A DNA stretch of 33,410 nucleotides from Bacilli bacterium (lineage in GTDB: Bacteria; Bacillota_I; Bacilli_A; RF39; UBA660): the NCBI GenBank assembly GCA_017472015.1, contig JAFURC010000020.1, positions 1-33,410 of the forward strand. Direction: 5' to 3'. Below, piece after piece: positions 22,091 through 30,200 of the stretch. The translations under genes and the position numbers were made by a program. Position 1 is the stretch's first letter. The number at the start of each line of letters is the position of its first letter. Under the pieces are notes generated by a model. The model did not search any database. It was not told the DNA's origin and was given only the letters and a program-made list of their open reading frames with translations.

Positions 22091-23149
22091 ATGGGAAAAG
22101 TTTTAGATTGTAAATGTTTAAATTGTGGGGCTTCTATTAAGTTTAATCCAAAGAAACAAAAATTTATATGTGAATATTGTCGTGGTGAATTTACACTTGA
22201 TGAAATTAATAAACAAAAAGAAGAACTAAAAAAAGAAAATAAATTAACTCGAGAATTTGATAAAATGCAAGATATGTCTGGATATCATTGTAATAACTGT
22301 GGAGCTTCCATTATTAGTTTGGATAATATTTCTAGTACTACTTGTATTTATTGTAAAAGTAGTGCTATCATTAAAAATCGTTTAACAGGTATTTATAAAC
22401 CAGATAGTATTATTCCTTTTAAATATAAAAAAGAAGATGCTATTAATAAATTTAAAGAAATTTGTAAGGGAAGACTTTTGATGCCAAAAGACTTTAGTAA
22501 TTTAAAAAATATTTCGGATATGGAAGGTTTGTATGTTCCTTTTTGGTTATATGATTTAGATAATGATACTTATTTAGGAGCCGATTGTACTAGAGTATCT
22601 ACTTGGATGGATTCAAGATATATTTATACAAAAACAAGTTATTACAAAGTTTCAAGAAGTGGAGTTTTATCTTTTCAAAGTGTTCCAAATGATGCAGCAA
22701 CAAGGTTTGATGATAAAATTATGAATGCTATAGAACCATTTGATTACAGAGAATTAAAAGAATTTAATCCAAGTTATTTGGCTGGATTTTTATCTGAAAA
22801 ATATGATGTAGAACATGATGTTGCTTATGAAAATGCTCGTGAAAGAATTGAAGAAGATAGTAAAATTTATTTAAAAAATCAAATTACAGGTTACAATAGT
22901 ACTATTGTTAAAGAATTTGTTAATAATATAAATCTAAAAGAAACTAAGTATGTTTTATTACCAGTATTTGTTTTAAATATTAAATATAAAGATAAAATAT
23001 ATCACTTTGCTATGAATGGGCAAACTGGGAAATTAGTTGGTGAAATACCAGTTGATAAAAAGAAATTAATTCTTTTAATTATTATAACTTTTATTGTTTC
23101 TATTTTACTTATTTTAGGAATTTTTATACTTCAAGGATATAGGTGGTAA
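22091..23149 (+). CDS. YdjG-like zinc-ribbon membrane protein
   Basis: 352 residues. Two zinc ribbons at the N-terminus: Cys9/Cys12/Cys27/Cys30 and Cys67/Cys70/Cys85/Cys88. A long beta-rich middle (IIPFKYKKEDAINKFKEICKGRLLMP, then YVPFWLYD) follows, and a C-terminal membrane helix (about 325-347) after LLPVFVLNIKYKDKIYHFAMNGQTGKLVGE. This order matches B. subtilis YdjG, a TFIIB-type zinc-finger protein that works with YdjH, YdjI and PspA in membrane-stress response. The gene is followed directly by a YdjH-like gene and further on by a YdjI-like gene, which supports the assignment. The TATAAT-like box near 22065 is a possible -10. GTGAGG lies 6 nt before the ATG. Confidence 0.85.
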   Translation: MGKVLDCKCLNCGASIKFNPKKQKFICEYCRGEFTLDEINKQKEELKKENKLTREFDKMQDMSGYHCNNCGASIISLDNISSTTCIYCKSSAIIKNRLTGIYKPDSIIPFKYKKEDAINKFKEICKGRLLMPKDFSNLKNISDMEGLYVPFWLYDLDNDTYLGADCTRVSTWMDSRYIYTKTSYYKVSRSGVLSFQSVPNDAATRFDDKIMNAIEPFDYRELKEFNPSYLAGFLSEKYDVEHDVAYENARERIEEDSKIYLKNQITGYNSTIVKEFVNNINLKETKYVLLPVFVLNIKYKDKIYHFAMNGQTGKLVGEIPVDKKKLILLIIITFIVSILLILGIFILQGYRW

Positions 23150-23151
23150 TT

Positions 23152-24075
23152 ATGAAAAAAATTATTTATTATTTTATTTATATATTTTTATTATTTTTAA
23201 TTAGTATTATTCCGGCTTCTGCTAAAGATAATAAAACTTGTGTTAGAACTGAAACTAATTTAAGAGTTCCTGATGATGTAACTAATAAAAATAATTTAAA
23301 TGATATTTTAATAACTCCTTGTGTTGATGAAGTTGAAAAAGTATATGACTTTGCCGATCTTTTAACAGATTCTGAAGAAGATTTACTTTATAATGAAGTA
23401 AGTAATTATATTAGTAATACTAAGTATGATTTAGTTTTAGTAACAACAAATGAAAATCTAAAAAATAGTGCAAGAGACTATGCTGATGATTTTTATGATT
23501 ATAACTTTTTTGGTTTAAATGAAACAAGAGATGGCGTTTTAATACTAATTGATATGGATACTCGTGAATTATATGTTTCAACAAGTGGATATGCTATTAA
23601 GATGTATGATGATTTTAGAATCGAGAGAATCCTTGATGATGGTTACAACTATATAACAAGTAAAGATTATTATAATACTTTTAGTAGTATGACTGATTCA
23701 TTGAATAATTATTTTGATATAGGTTATCCTGAAACTAATAAAGAACTACAAGTAGATGAATTTGGTAATCCTTATTATATAAAATATATTCCATATTCTA
23801 CTATTTTAATAATTGCTTCGATTATTACTTTAATTATAACTTTAATATTTTACAAAAAATCAAGATTAAAAATTAAAAAATTAGAAACAATTAGTTATTT
23901 AAAAGGAAAAGAAAATATTCAAAAGTCAGACGAGTTTGTTAATGATATTGTAACTCGTACAAGAAGATCAAGTGATTCATCATTTAGTTCATCTTCTGGA
24001 TCAAGTAGAGGAGGATCGAGTTATCACTCATCTAGCAGTGGTAGAAGCCATGGAGGAGGAGGCAGGAAGTTTTAA
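23152..24075 (+). CDS. YdjH-like TPM-domain secreted/membrane protein
   Basis: 307 residues from the ATG at 23152, which follows GGTGG, with an upstream GTG rejected. A signal peptide (about 1-23, ending PASA) leads into a TPM domain (about 60-195: VYDFADLLTDSEEDLLYNEV, LVLVTTNEN, YDYNFFGLNETRDGVLILID). One membrane helix (about 215-235) follows, then a basic linker and a Ser/Gly-rich tail ending HGGGGRKF, as in YgcG/YdjH-type proteins. The TPM domain lies outside the membrane and the Gly-rich tail inside. B. subtilis YdjH helps recruit PspA with YdjG. The gene starts 2 nt after the YdjG-like stop. Confidence 0.88.
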   Translation: MKKIIYYFIYIFLLFLISIIPASAKDNKTCVRTETNLRVPDDVTNKNNLNDILITPCVDEVEKVYDFADLLTDSEEDLLYNEVSNYISNTKYDLVLVTTNENLKNSARDYADDFYDYNFFGLNETRDGVLILIDMDTRELYVSTSGYAIKMYDDFRIERILDDGYNYITSKDYYNTFSSMTDSLNNYFDIGYPETNKELQVDEFGNPYYIKYIPYSTILIIASIITLIITLIFYKKSRLKIKKLETISYLKGKENIQKSDEFVNDIVTRTRRSSDSSFSSSSGSSRGGSSYHSSSSGRSHGGGGRKF

Positions 24076-24077
24076 AT

Positions 24078-25034
24078 ATGTATGAATTAATAGAATACAG
24101 TTGTTTTAATTGTCATACTAAATTTTTAACATATAAAACTATTATAGATAAATGTCCAAATTGTGACTTAAATAGTTTTAAAATAACTAAAAAAGAATTT
24201 AATTTAGATATTTTTACGGGAAAGATTAATTATTCAAATATAAATTTCCTAGATGAAATAAATAAAGTAATAAAGAAATATCCTTTTCTTCCTGATGAAT
24301 TTTTAAAATTAAAAAGACTAAATAAAACAGATATCAAAACTTTTTATATACCAGCAATTCTTTATAATTCTAAATTAAATATTTTTTATTCAAGTAAATT
24401 AATAAATAAAAAAAGTAAATTAAAATTCAATGATATCTTACTTGAATATAGTAATATAGATAAAAATAACTTAGTTAAAATAAAACCTTTTAATACTTTT
24501 GAAATTAATAAATACGAATTAGATTTAGAAAATATTATAATAGAAGAGATAGATGATAATATAAAAATAAAAGAAGATATTAGAAATAAATTAATTAAGA
24601 TATATGATGAACAAGAATTTACTAAATTAAATAAAAAATATCAAGATGGAAAAATAATTAATAGTAATTATAAGTTTTTAGACGAAGAATCTAAATTAGT
24701 TTATTTACCAATTTATTTATATAGTTTTAATTATCAAGATAAAGTTTATAGATTTTTAATGAATGCAAATACTGGTAAATTTACTTACGAAATAATAAAT
24801 TCTAAATTAAAAATTATTTTATTTCTTTTAAGTATTTTAATATTTACTTGTTTATTTACTTATTGTATGCATATGTTATTTGAAAGTAATGCTTTTAAAA
24901 GATGGTTTTGTTATTTAATTATCCTTGATATTTTATTGTTAATTTGGTTATTTAGAAAATGTAAAACAGAAGTTATTCCCATAAATAAACAAAGTTTAAT
25001 ATATGAAATAATTGAAGAATTAGAAGGTGATTAA
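24078..25034 (+). CDS. Divergent second YdjG-like protein
   Basis: 318 residues. Only one zinc ribbon remains (CFNCHTKF...DKCPNC near residues 9-29). The middle follows the same plan as the protein at 22091 (PFLPDEFLKLKRL, FYIPAILY). LVYLPIYLYSFNYQDKVYRF, then LMNANTGKF, lies just before the membrane and corresponds to LLPVFVLNIKYKDKIYHF, then AMNGQTGKL, in the first copy. Two hydrophobic segments end the protein (about 247-270 and 280-297), one more than in copy 1. It is 2 nt after the YdjH-like gene. I infer an in-operon duplication that diverged strongly and lost one ribbon, perhaps to make a heteromeric membrane complex. Confidence 0.75.
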   Translation: MYELIEYSCFNCHTKFLTYKTIIDKCPNCDLNSFKITKKEFNLDIFTGKINYSNINFLDEINKVIKKYPFLPDEFLKLKRLNKTDIKTFYIPAILYNSKLNIFYSSKLINKKSKLKFNDILLEYSNIDKNNLVKIKPFNTFEINKYELDLENIIIEEIDDNIKIKEDIRNKLIKIYDEQEFTKLNKKYQDGKIINSNYKFLDEESKLVYLPIYLYSFNYQDKVYRFLMNANTGKFTYEIINSKLKIILFLLSILIFTCLFTYCMHMLFESNAFKRWFCYLIILDILLLIWLFRKCKTEVIPINKQSLIYEIIEELEGD

Positions 25035-25584
25035 TATTAAATCAAGTTTAAGAAAAGAAGTTATAGAAAGAAGAAAAAGTATTTTAAACAAAGAATTACT
25101 TGATGAAATAATAAAAGATAAATTACTTAATAGTAAAAAGGTTATTAATAATCAAGATATTTTAGTTTATATATCTATGGAAGATGAAGTAGATACTTTA
25201 AATTTAATAAATGAGTTATTTAAATTAAAGAAAAATTTATATGCTCCAAGAATAGAAGGAGATGTAATTAAGTTTTATAAGTTTAATAGTTTAGAAGAGT
25301 TAAAAATAAATAAATTTAAGATATTAGAACCAACTAGTAATATAGAAATAAAAAGTTATCAAGATAGTTTAATAATTGTACCAGGTTTGTTATTTGATCA
25401 AAATAATAATCGATTAGGATATGGATGTGGGTATTATGATAAATTTTTAAGTAATAAAAGTATTTATAAAATAGGTATTTGTTATTCATATTTTTTAGTT
25501 GATAATTTACCTGTTGATAATCATGATATTAAAATGGATGAAGTAATAACCGATGGAGGTAAAGATGGAATTTGCAAGATTTAA
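25027..25584 (+). CDS. 5-formyltetrahydrofolate cyclo-ligase family protein
   Basis: 185 residues. The GTG at 25027 overlaps the preceding gene by 8 bp. The family converts 5-formyl-THF to methenyl-THF using ATP. Landmarks are SSLRKEVIERRKSI at the start, ISMEDEVDTLNLINEL, LYAPRI, IIVPGLLFDQNNNRLGYGCG and YYDKFL (ATP/Mg-binding signature), and the C-terminal PVDNHDIKMDEVITDGG. Length is typical. The folate link to thyA/folA is metabolic only, since those lie 13 kb away. An alternative start a few codons on is possible because the GTG has a weak ribosome site. Confidence 0.92.
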   Translation: MINIKSSLRKEVIERRKSILNKELLDEIIKDKLLNSKKVINNQDILVYISMEDEVDTLNLINELFKLKKNLYAPRIEGDVIKFYKFNSLEELKINKFKILEPTSNIEIKSYQDSLIIVPGLLFDQNNNRLGYGCGYYDKFLSNKSIYKIGICYSYFLVDNLPVDNHDIKMDEVITDGGKDGICKI

Positions 25585-26251
25585 GTTATTAGTAAATGAT
25601 AAATTTCTGAAAATTAAAAATTTAAATATATTAGTAATAGGAGTAGGGGGAGTAGGTGGTTATGCTGTTGAATCACTGGTTAGAAGTGGAGTTAATAACA
25701 TAACTATTGTTGATTATGATACTATAGATATCACGAATATCAACAGACAAATAATTGCTCTTCATTCAACAATTGGAAAAAAGAAAATTGATGTTTTAAA
25801 GACAAGAATATTAGATATTAATCCTAATTGTAATGTTAAAATATTTGATATCTTTTATGAAGAAGCAACTAAAGATAAGATTAATTTACTTGAGTATGAT
25901 TATATAGTTGATTGCTGTGATTCTTTGAAAAGTAAAGAGTTATTAATTCGTGAGGCTATTAAAAATAACATAAAAATAATTTCTAGTATGGGAGCTGGTT
26001 TTAAATTCGATCCTAGTAAAATTAAAATAACTAAGTTAAAAAATACGAATTATGATAAACTTGCTAAAGCATTAAGAAATAAATTAAAAGATAATAAAAA
26101 ATGTTTAGAAATACCTGTTGTTTTTAGTGATGAATCATCTAGTATTAAAAGTGATGTAATTGGATCTAACTCTTATATTCCAAGTATATTTGGTCTTTAT
26201 TTAACTAGTTATATTATAAATGATTGTTTAGAGGAAAATAATGAAGTTTAA
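25565..26251 (+). CDS. tcdA: tRNA threonylcarbamoyladenosine dehydratase-type ThiF protein
   Basis: 228 residues from the ATG at 25565 with GGAGGT upstream; the earlier in-frame ATG at 25553 is part of that site. E1-like ThiF fold: nucleotide-binding GVGGVGGYAVESLVRSG (26-42), Asp-containing strand TIVDYDTIDITNINRQ with the conserved Arg-Gln, and the later DCCDSLKSKE. These are the signatures of TcdA/YgdL, which cyclises t6A in tRNAs. It is a little shorter than the E. coli protein. Overlaps the cyclo-ligase gene by 20 bp and the next gene by 11 bp. Confidence 0.88.
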   Translation: MEFARFKLLVNDKFLKIKNLNILVIGVGGVGGYAVESLVRSGVNNITIVDYDTIDITNINRQIIALHSTIGKKKIDVLKTRILDINPNCNVKIFDIFYEEATKDKINLLEYDYIVDCCDSLKSKELLIREAIKNNIKIISSMGAGFKFDPSKIKITKLKNTNYDKLAKALRNKLKDNKKCLEIPVVFSDESSSIKSDVIGSNSYIPSIFGLYLTSYIINDCLEENNEV

Positions 26252-27245
26252 AGAAAATTTACCAACGTTTTTAATAATATTGTTGTTATTAATTTGTTTA
26301 ATGTATTCATATATTAAAGAGGATAAGGAGAGTGATAATTTGATTAATGTTAAAATAGTTCCAACTTTAATTACTAAGTTATGTGATAATGCTATTTATA
26401 CAAGTACTTTTCAATTAATTTGGAATGATTTAAAAGAAGAAGTAGAAAGTGATATAGTATTTCTTGATGACAATAATAATCAAATGGTTTTGGATTTAAA
26501 TCAAGAAACTTTTAAAGAAAGTGATCTAAGTCCTGATTATTATTATAAAAAACATGGTTATATGACACCTAGTTTAAAAGAAGAAATAAAGACTAATATA
26601 TTAAATAAATTTAATAAAAATAGCGATATTTTAGATGAATTTAATTTTTACGATGATAGTCAAGATTATTTTTTCTATTCAATGTTAGCTCGAGAATTTG
26701 AATTTTTATATCCTTTTGATGTTTTAAATGATACGGAATTTGGAATTAATGAAAATAGTAAAAGTGAACTTGATAAAAATATAAAAGTTTTATATTACAA
26801 AGATTATAGTAATTATGCCGTTTTATTAGAAACTAAAAATAATGATGAAATTATTTTAGTAAAAGGAGCAGTTGATAATAACTTTTTAGAAATATATCAG
26901 GGAATAAATTTAGAAATATATGAACAGTTTAATAGTGATGATACTATTTCAATTAGTAATTTAGATTTTAAAGTAAATGGAAGTTATAAAGAACTGGAAA
27001 ATAAAAAGTTTTTAATTGGTGATAATTTTTATGAAATAGATAAAACTCTTGAGGTAATCGAATTTAAAATGAATAATAAAGGTGGAAGTGTTAAAAGTGA
27101 AGCCGGAATGAGTGTTAATAAAATGTCATTTGTTCCGAGTCGTCATTTTGATTTTTCTGATAATTTTACTTTATTTATTAAAGAAAAAGATAAAAATTTA
27201 CCTTATTTAGGAATTAAAATAAGTGATATCGAAAAGTTTCGGTAA
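26241..27245 (+). CDS. Membrane-anchored serpin-like protein
   Basis: 334 residues. One N-terminal membrane helix (8-25) and an extracellular remainder. It belongs to an uncharacterised Firmicutes family recognisable from TSTFQLIWNDLKEE, YYYKKHGYMTPSLKEEI, DYFFYSMLAREFEFLYPFDV and KSEAGM. The last 75 residues have the order of a serpin C-terminus: a strand (LEVIEFKMNNKGG), a small-residue hinge (SVKSEAGMSVNKMSF), then a strand and turn (FDFSDNFTLFIKEKDKNLPY), and the final strand LGIKIS. In serpins this is strand s5A, hinge, reactive loop and closing strands. If correct, it may trap or bind an envelope protease. The hinge is shorter and less Ala-rich than in classical inhibitors, so inhibition is uncertain. 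It lies within the Ydj cluster. Confidence 0.65.
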   Translation: MKFKENLPTFLIILLLLICLMYSYIKEDKESDNLINVKIVPTLITKLCDNAIYTSTFQLIWNDLKEEVESDIVFLDDNNNQMVLDLNQETFKESDLSPDYYYKKHGYMTPSLKEEIKTNILNKFNKNSDILDEFNFYDDSQDYFFYSMLAREFEFLYPFDVLNDTEFGINENSKSELDKNIKVLYYKDYSNYAVLLETKNNDEIILVKGAVDNNFLEIYQGINLEIYEQFNSDDTISISNLDFKVNGSYKELENKKFLIGDNFYEIDKTLEVIEFKMNNKGGSVKSEAGMSVNKMSFVPSRHFDFSDNFTLFIKEKDKNLPYLGIKISDIEKFR

Positions 27246-27249
27246 ATTA

Positions 27250-27278
27250 TTGAATATAAAAAATTAATTTGTTATAAT
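27250..27278 (+). promoter_or_regulatory. Promoter of the YdjI-like gene
   Basis: TTGAAT (27250-27255), a 17-bp spacer, then TATAAT (27273-27278). It is a sigma-A-type promoter. I see no ECF-type AAC...CGT pair here. Confidence 0.8.
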
Positions 27279-27298
27279 GAATTTAGGAGAGTGAGAAA

Positions 27299-28438
27299 AT
27301 GGGATTAATTAAATCAGCATATAAGTCAATTAGTAGTACTCTACATGATCAATGGGAAGAGTATATTACATGTGATAGTTTAGATAATAATACTTTAGTT
27401 GTTAAAAAAACTACTGAAAATGGAGTAATTTCTAATAAGAGTCGTATTCAAGTTGCTCCTGGTCAAGTAGCTTTAATATTTGATTCAGGAAAAATTTTAG
27501 ATGCAACAGCCGAGGAAGGAATTTACACATTTGATTCTTCCACATCACCATCTTTATTTGCTGGAGATTTTGGCGGTATGTTTAAAGAAATGTGGGAAAG
27601 ATTTAAATTTAATGGAGCAACTAGTAAAGAGCAAGCCGTTTTTTATGTAAATACCAAAGAAATAATTGATAATAAATTTGGATCATCAAGTCCAATGGCT
27701 TATCCAGATCCAGAATATAAAAATATTTACATTCGTTATTATGGAGTTTATTCATTTAAAATAACTGATCCATTTGCATTTGTTTCTAATATTGCTGGTA
27801 ATGTATCTGATAAATATACAAAAGATGAGTTAATGGAACAAGCCAATGCCGAATTTGTGTCAGCTTTAGATGTAAGTTTACAAAATTGTGCCAGTGAAGG
27901 AGTTGTTTTTTCAAGCCTACCAAGTAAACAATTATTAATTGCAAAACACATGAATGAGGCTTTAGATGAATCTTGGAAACAACTTCGAGGAATGGAAGTT
28001 GTCAGTGTTGCTATTGAAAAAATAACACCAGATGATGAATCAAGAGAAAGAATTCAAAAATTTGATAATGCTAGTATGTATGGTAGATCTGAATATGCAA
28101 CCGGTAGAATGGTTGATGCAACCGCTTCGGCTATGGAAAATGCAGCCAGTAATGCAAACGGAGCTGGGACTGGTTTCATGGGACTTGGCATGATGAATGG
28201 TGCTATGGGAAGTATCGTTGGTAATCCACTTGAATATGTTAAGAAAAATGAAGAAATGAAAGAAAAAGAAGTTTCAAAACCAATAAATGAAACAACTTGT
28301 TCAAATTGTGGTAGCCAAGAAAATGGAAACTTTTGTTCTAAATGTGGAAATAAATTAGAAAGAAACAAATACTGTTCTAAATGTGGTAATCTTATAACTG
28401 GAAATTTCTGTTCAAATTGTGGAACTAAAGTAGATTAG
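27299..28438 (+). CDS. YdjI-like SPFH-domain protein with C-terminal zinc ribbons
   Basis: 379 residues. The SPFH/virion-core-like domain (about 40-260) includes RIQVAPGQVALIFDSGKI, YGVYSFKITDPFAF and MEVVSVAIEKITPDDESR. A Gly/Ala/Met-rich linker (about 270-310, FMGLGMMNGAMGSIVGNP) follows. Two C-terminal zinc ribbons have CSNCGSQENGNFCSKCGNKL and YCSKCGNLITGNFCSNCGTK. B. subtilis YdjI has the SPFH part and cooperates with YdjG/YdjH in membrane stress. The ribbons here match those seen in many Firmicutes orthologues. It has its own promoter and terminator, 9 nt-spaced ribosome site, and is separated from the rest of the Ydj genes by three unrelated ones. Confidence 0.9.
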   Translation: MGLIKSAYKSISSTLHDQWEEYITCDSLDNNTLVVKKTTENGVISNKSRIQVAPGQVALIFDSGKILDATAEEGIYTFDSSTSPSLFAGDFGGMFKEMWERFKFNGATSKEQAVFYVNTKEIIDNKFGSSSPMAYPDPEYKNIYIRYYGVYSFKITDPFAFVSNIAGNVSDKYTKDELMEQANAEFVSALDVSLQNCASEGVVFSSLPSKQLLIAKHMNEALDESWKQLRGMEVVSVAIEKITPDDESRERIQKFDNASMYGRSEYATGRMVDATASAMENAASNANGAGTGFMGLGMMNGAMGSIVGNPLEYVKKNEEMKEKEVSKPINETTCSNCGSQENGNFCSKCGNKLERNKYCSKCGNLITGNFCSNCGTKVD

Positions 28439-28456
28439 TAATAAATTAAAATAATT

Positions 28457-28492
28457 AAAACTTAGAATCTTAGATAATTTCTAAGTTTTTTT
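28457..28492 (+). terminator. Terminator of the YdjI-like gene
   Basis: AAAACTTAGAA (28457-28467) and TTCTAAGTTTT (28479-28489) pair over 11 bp and T residues follow. Confidence 0.85.
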
Positions 28493-28555
28493 GAATAGAA
28501 TATTGTTAGAAAATAAATTAGATAGTGTAAAAATATCTACAATCGTTATAATTAG

Positions 28556-28593
28556 ATTACGAAAAAGGGTGCATTTTCACCTTTTTTCGTAAT
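28556..28593. repeat. Inverted repeat with 16-bp arms
   Basis: ATTACGAAAAAGGGTG pairs with CACCTTTTTTCGTAAT (one G-U pair), loop 6 nt. It lies between the YdjI terminator and the ATPase operator. It resembles a terminator without a gene in front, or an RNA element. A TATAAT box overlaps its upstream edge. Confidence 0.65.
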
Positions 28594-28648
28594 GAATTAA
28601 CACACTAATATTTGAAAATAATAGTAGAAAATAGCGAAAAAATGATGT

Positions 28649-28693
28649 TTATCGACCATTTTAAAATAAAAAGTGCTCAAAAGTGGTCGATAA
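28649..28693. promoter_or_regulatory. Inverted repeat abutting the ATPase promoter
   Basis: TTATCGACCA (28649-28658) and TGGTCGATAA (28684-28693) are perfect 10-bp arms 25 bp apart, ending 1 bp before the -35 box. They could be a pair of half-sites for an activator or repressor. Confidence 0.55.
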
Positions 28694-28694
28694 C

Positions 28695-28722
28695 TTGACT
28701 TTTTGTGAAAATTGTATATAAT
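28695..28722 (+). promoter_or_regulatory. Promoter of the DUF4143 ATPase gene
   Basis: TTGACT (28695-28700), a 16-bp spacer, then TATAAT (28717-28722). Confidence 0.75.
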
Positions 28723-28741
28723 TATGTTAGGTGAGAAATTT

Positions 28742-29977
28742 ATGAGTAAATTATATAAAAGAGAAGCATATTTAAATAAAATTAGAGGTTTTTACAACGA
28801 TACGATGATAAAAGTAATTACAGGAATTAGAAGATGTGGTAAATCTTATCTTTTAAAAACTATTATAGAAGAACTTAAAGAAAATGGTGTTCAAGACAAA
28901 GATATTATTTATATCGAATTAGATAAAAAAGCATATAAAAATATTAAAACTCCTGAAGAATTAGAGAAAGCCATCGAAGAATTAGTTGTTGATAATGATT
29001 TTAAATATCTTTTTATTGATGAAGTACAAAATGTTAAAGGATTTGAAACTATAGTTAATGCATATAGAGAAGAAGGAAATTATTCAATATTTTTAACAGG
29101 TTCTAATTCATATTTATTAAGTGGTGAGTTAATCACTAAATTAACTGGAAGACACATTGAGTTTGAAATGTTACCTTTAAATTTTTATGAATATGTTGAT
29201 ATGAAAAGATTTATGAATAAAGAAATAAATTCTAATATTTATCATGAATTTGAAGAATTTATAAGATTTGGTGGATTTCCTGGTGCTATGTATTATGATA
29301 ATTATGAAGATAAATTATTATACACAAAGAATGTAATTGAGCAAATATTTGATAAAGATATTAAGAAATACAAAAAGATAAAAAATAAAAAATTGTTTGA
29401 AATTATAAAAAAATTCGTTGTTAATAACTTTGGCTCAGTTATTTCTATTACTAGTATATATGATTATTTAACAAAAGACCAAAAAATTATTATAGATAGA
29501 AGAACTATAAAAAAATATATAGAAGTATTAGAGAATGCGAAGATTATTTATCCATGTGAAGTATTCGATATTAAATCAAAAAAAGTTTTAGATGGAAATA
29601 AAAAATATTATTTAGCAGATTTAAGTATTTATTATGCTTTAAATACTGATAATAGAATAAATTATGGACCTGTACTTGAAAATGTTTTGTTCTCTTATTT
29701 AAAAAGTAAAAATTATAGTTTAAGTGTTGGTAAAATTGGTAAATTAGAATGTGATTTTATCGCTAGACGCGGTGTTGATGAATATTTCTATATTCAAGTT
29801 ACTAAAAATATGGATGATAAAAAAACTGAAGAGAGAGAATATAAACCTTTCTTTGAAATAAAAGAGTTATATCCTAGATATTTATTTGTTGCTGATTTTA
29901 TTTTTCAAAAAAATATTGATGGAATTAAGAATGTTAATATAATTGACTTTATATATAATAATGAAGATTTGATGTAA
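28742..29977 (+). CDS. AAA-type ATPase with DUF4143 C-terminal domain
   Basis: 411 residues from the ATG at 28742, which follows AGGTGAG. The ATPase part (about 15-210) has Walker A GIRRCGKS (28-35), Walker B YLFIDEVQ (89-96) and the sensor-type strand SIFLTGSNSYLLSGE. FEMLPLNFYEYV and EFIRFGGFPGA are hallmark strings of AAA_14/DUF4143 proteins. The C-terminal part (about 220-411) has the winged-helix and restriction-endonuclease-like segment, with GPVLENVLFSYL, LECDFIARR and YFYIQVTKN. The latter resemble E, D and Q-x-K positions of a PD-(D/E)XK fold. The biological role is unclear. Such genes are abundant and mobile in Firmicutes and Bacteroidetes. It is preceded by a symmetric operator-like site. 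Confidence 0.9.
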   Translation: MSKLYKREAYLNKIRGFYNDTMIKVITGIRRCGKSYLLKTIIEELKENGVQDKDIIYIELDKKAYKNIKTPEELEKAIEELVVDNDFKYLFIDEVQNVKGFETIVNAYREEGNYSIFLTGSNSYLLSGELITKLTGRHIEFEMLPLNFYEYVDMKRFMNKEINSNIYHEFEEFIRFGGFPGAMYYDNYEDKLLYTKNVIEQIFDKDIKKYKKIKNKKLFEIIKKFVVNNFGSVISITSIYDYLTKDQKIIIDRRTIKKYIEVLENAKIIYPCEVFDIKSKKVLDGNKKYYLADLSIYYALNTDNRINYGPVLENVLFSYLKSKNYSLSVGKIGKLECDFIARRGVDEYFYIQVTKNMDDKKTEEREYKPFFEIKELYPRYLFVADFIFQKNIDGIKNVNIIDFIYNNEDLM

Positions 29978-30169
29978 CTTTGATATATTGACTTTTATGA
30001 TTAAAAGTAATATATATATGTGCATATTTAATAATTATATTTTAACTCGACTCAGATAAGAAAAATTTAAATTCAAAAGAGAAAAGTATTAAAAGAATAA
30101 TTATTATGGTTAAATAAAAATTATATTCAAGTAAAAAATAAATTATCTAAATTAGATTATTTATATAAT
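29978..30169. other. Gene-poor gap before the two-component system
   Basis: No intact gene. A short plus-strand open frame near 30110-30181 reads LNKNYIQVKNKLSKLDYLYN, then KID, and ends at the terminator. It may be a C-terminal relic, but no start or homologue is recognised. Confidence 0.4.
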
Positions 30170-30200
30170 AAAATAGATTAGTTCAGTGCTAATCTATTTT
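30170..30200. terminator. Bidirectional terminator at the 3' end of the kinase gene
   Basis: AAAATAGATTAG (30170-30181) pairs with CTAATCTATTTT (30189-30200) across a 7-nt loop. The minus-strand stop codon lies within the stem. Confidence 0.8.

Noticed and set aside
28054..28368. 104-codon minus-strand open frame opposite the YdjI-like gene
   Set aside because: Mirror of a well-supported gene with Gly/Ala-rich codons. No start signals.
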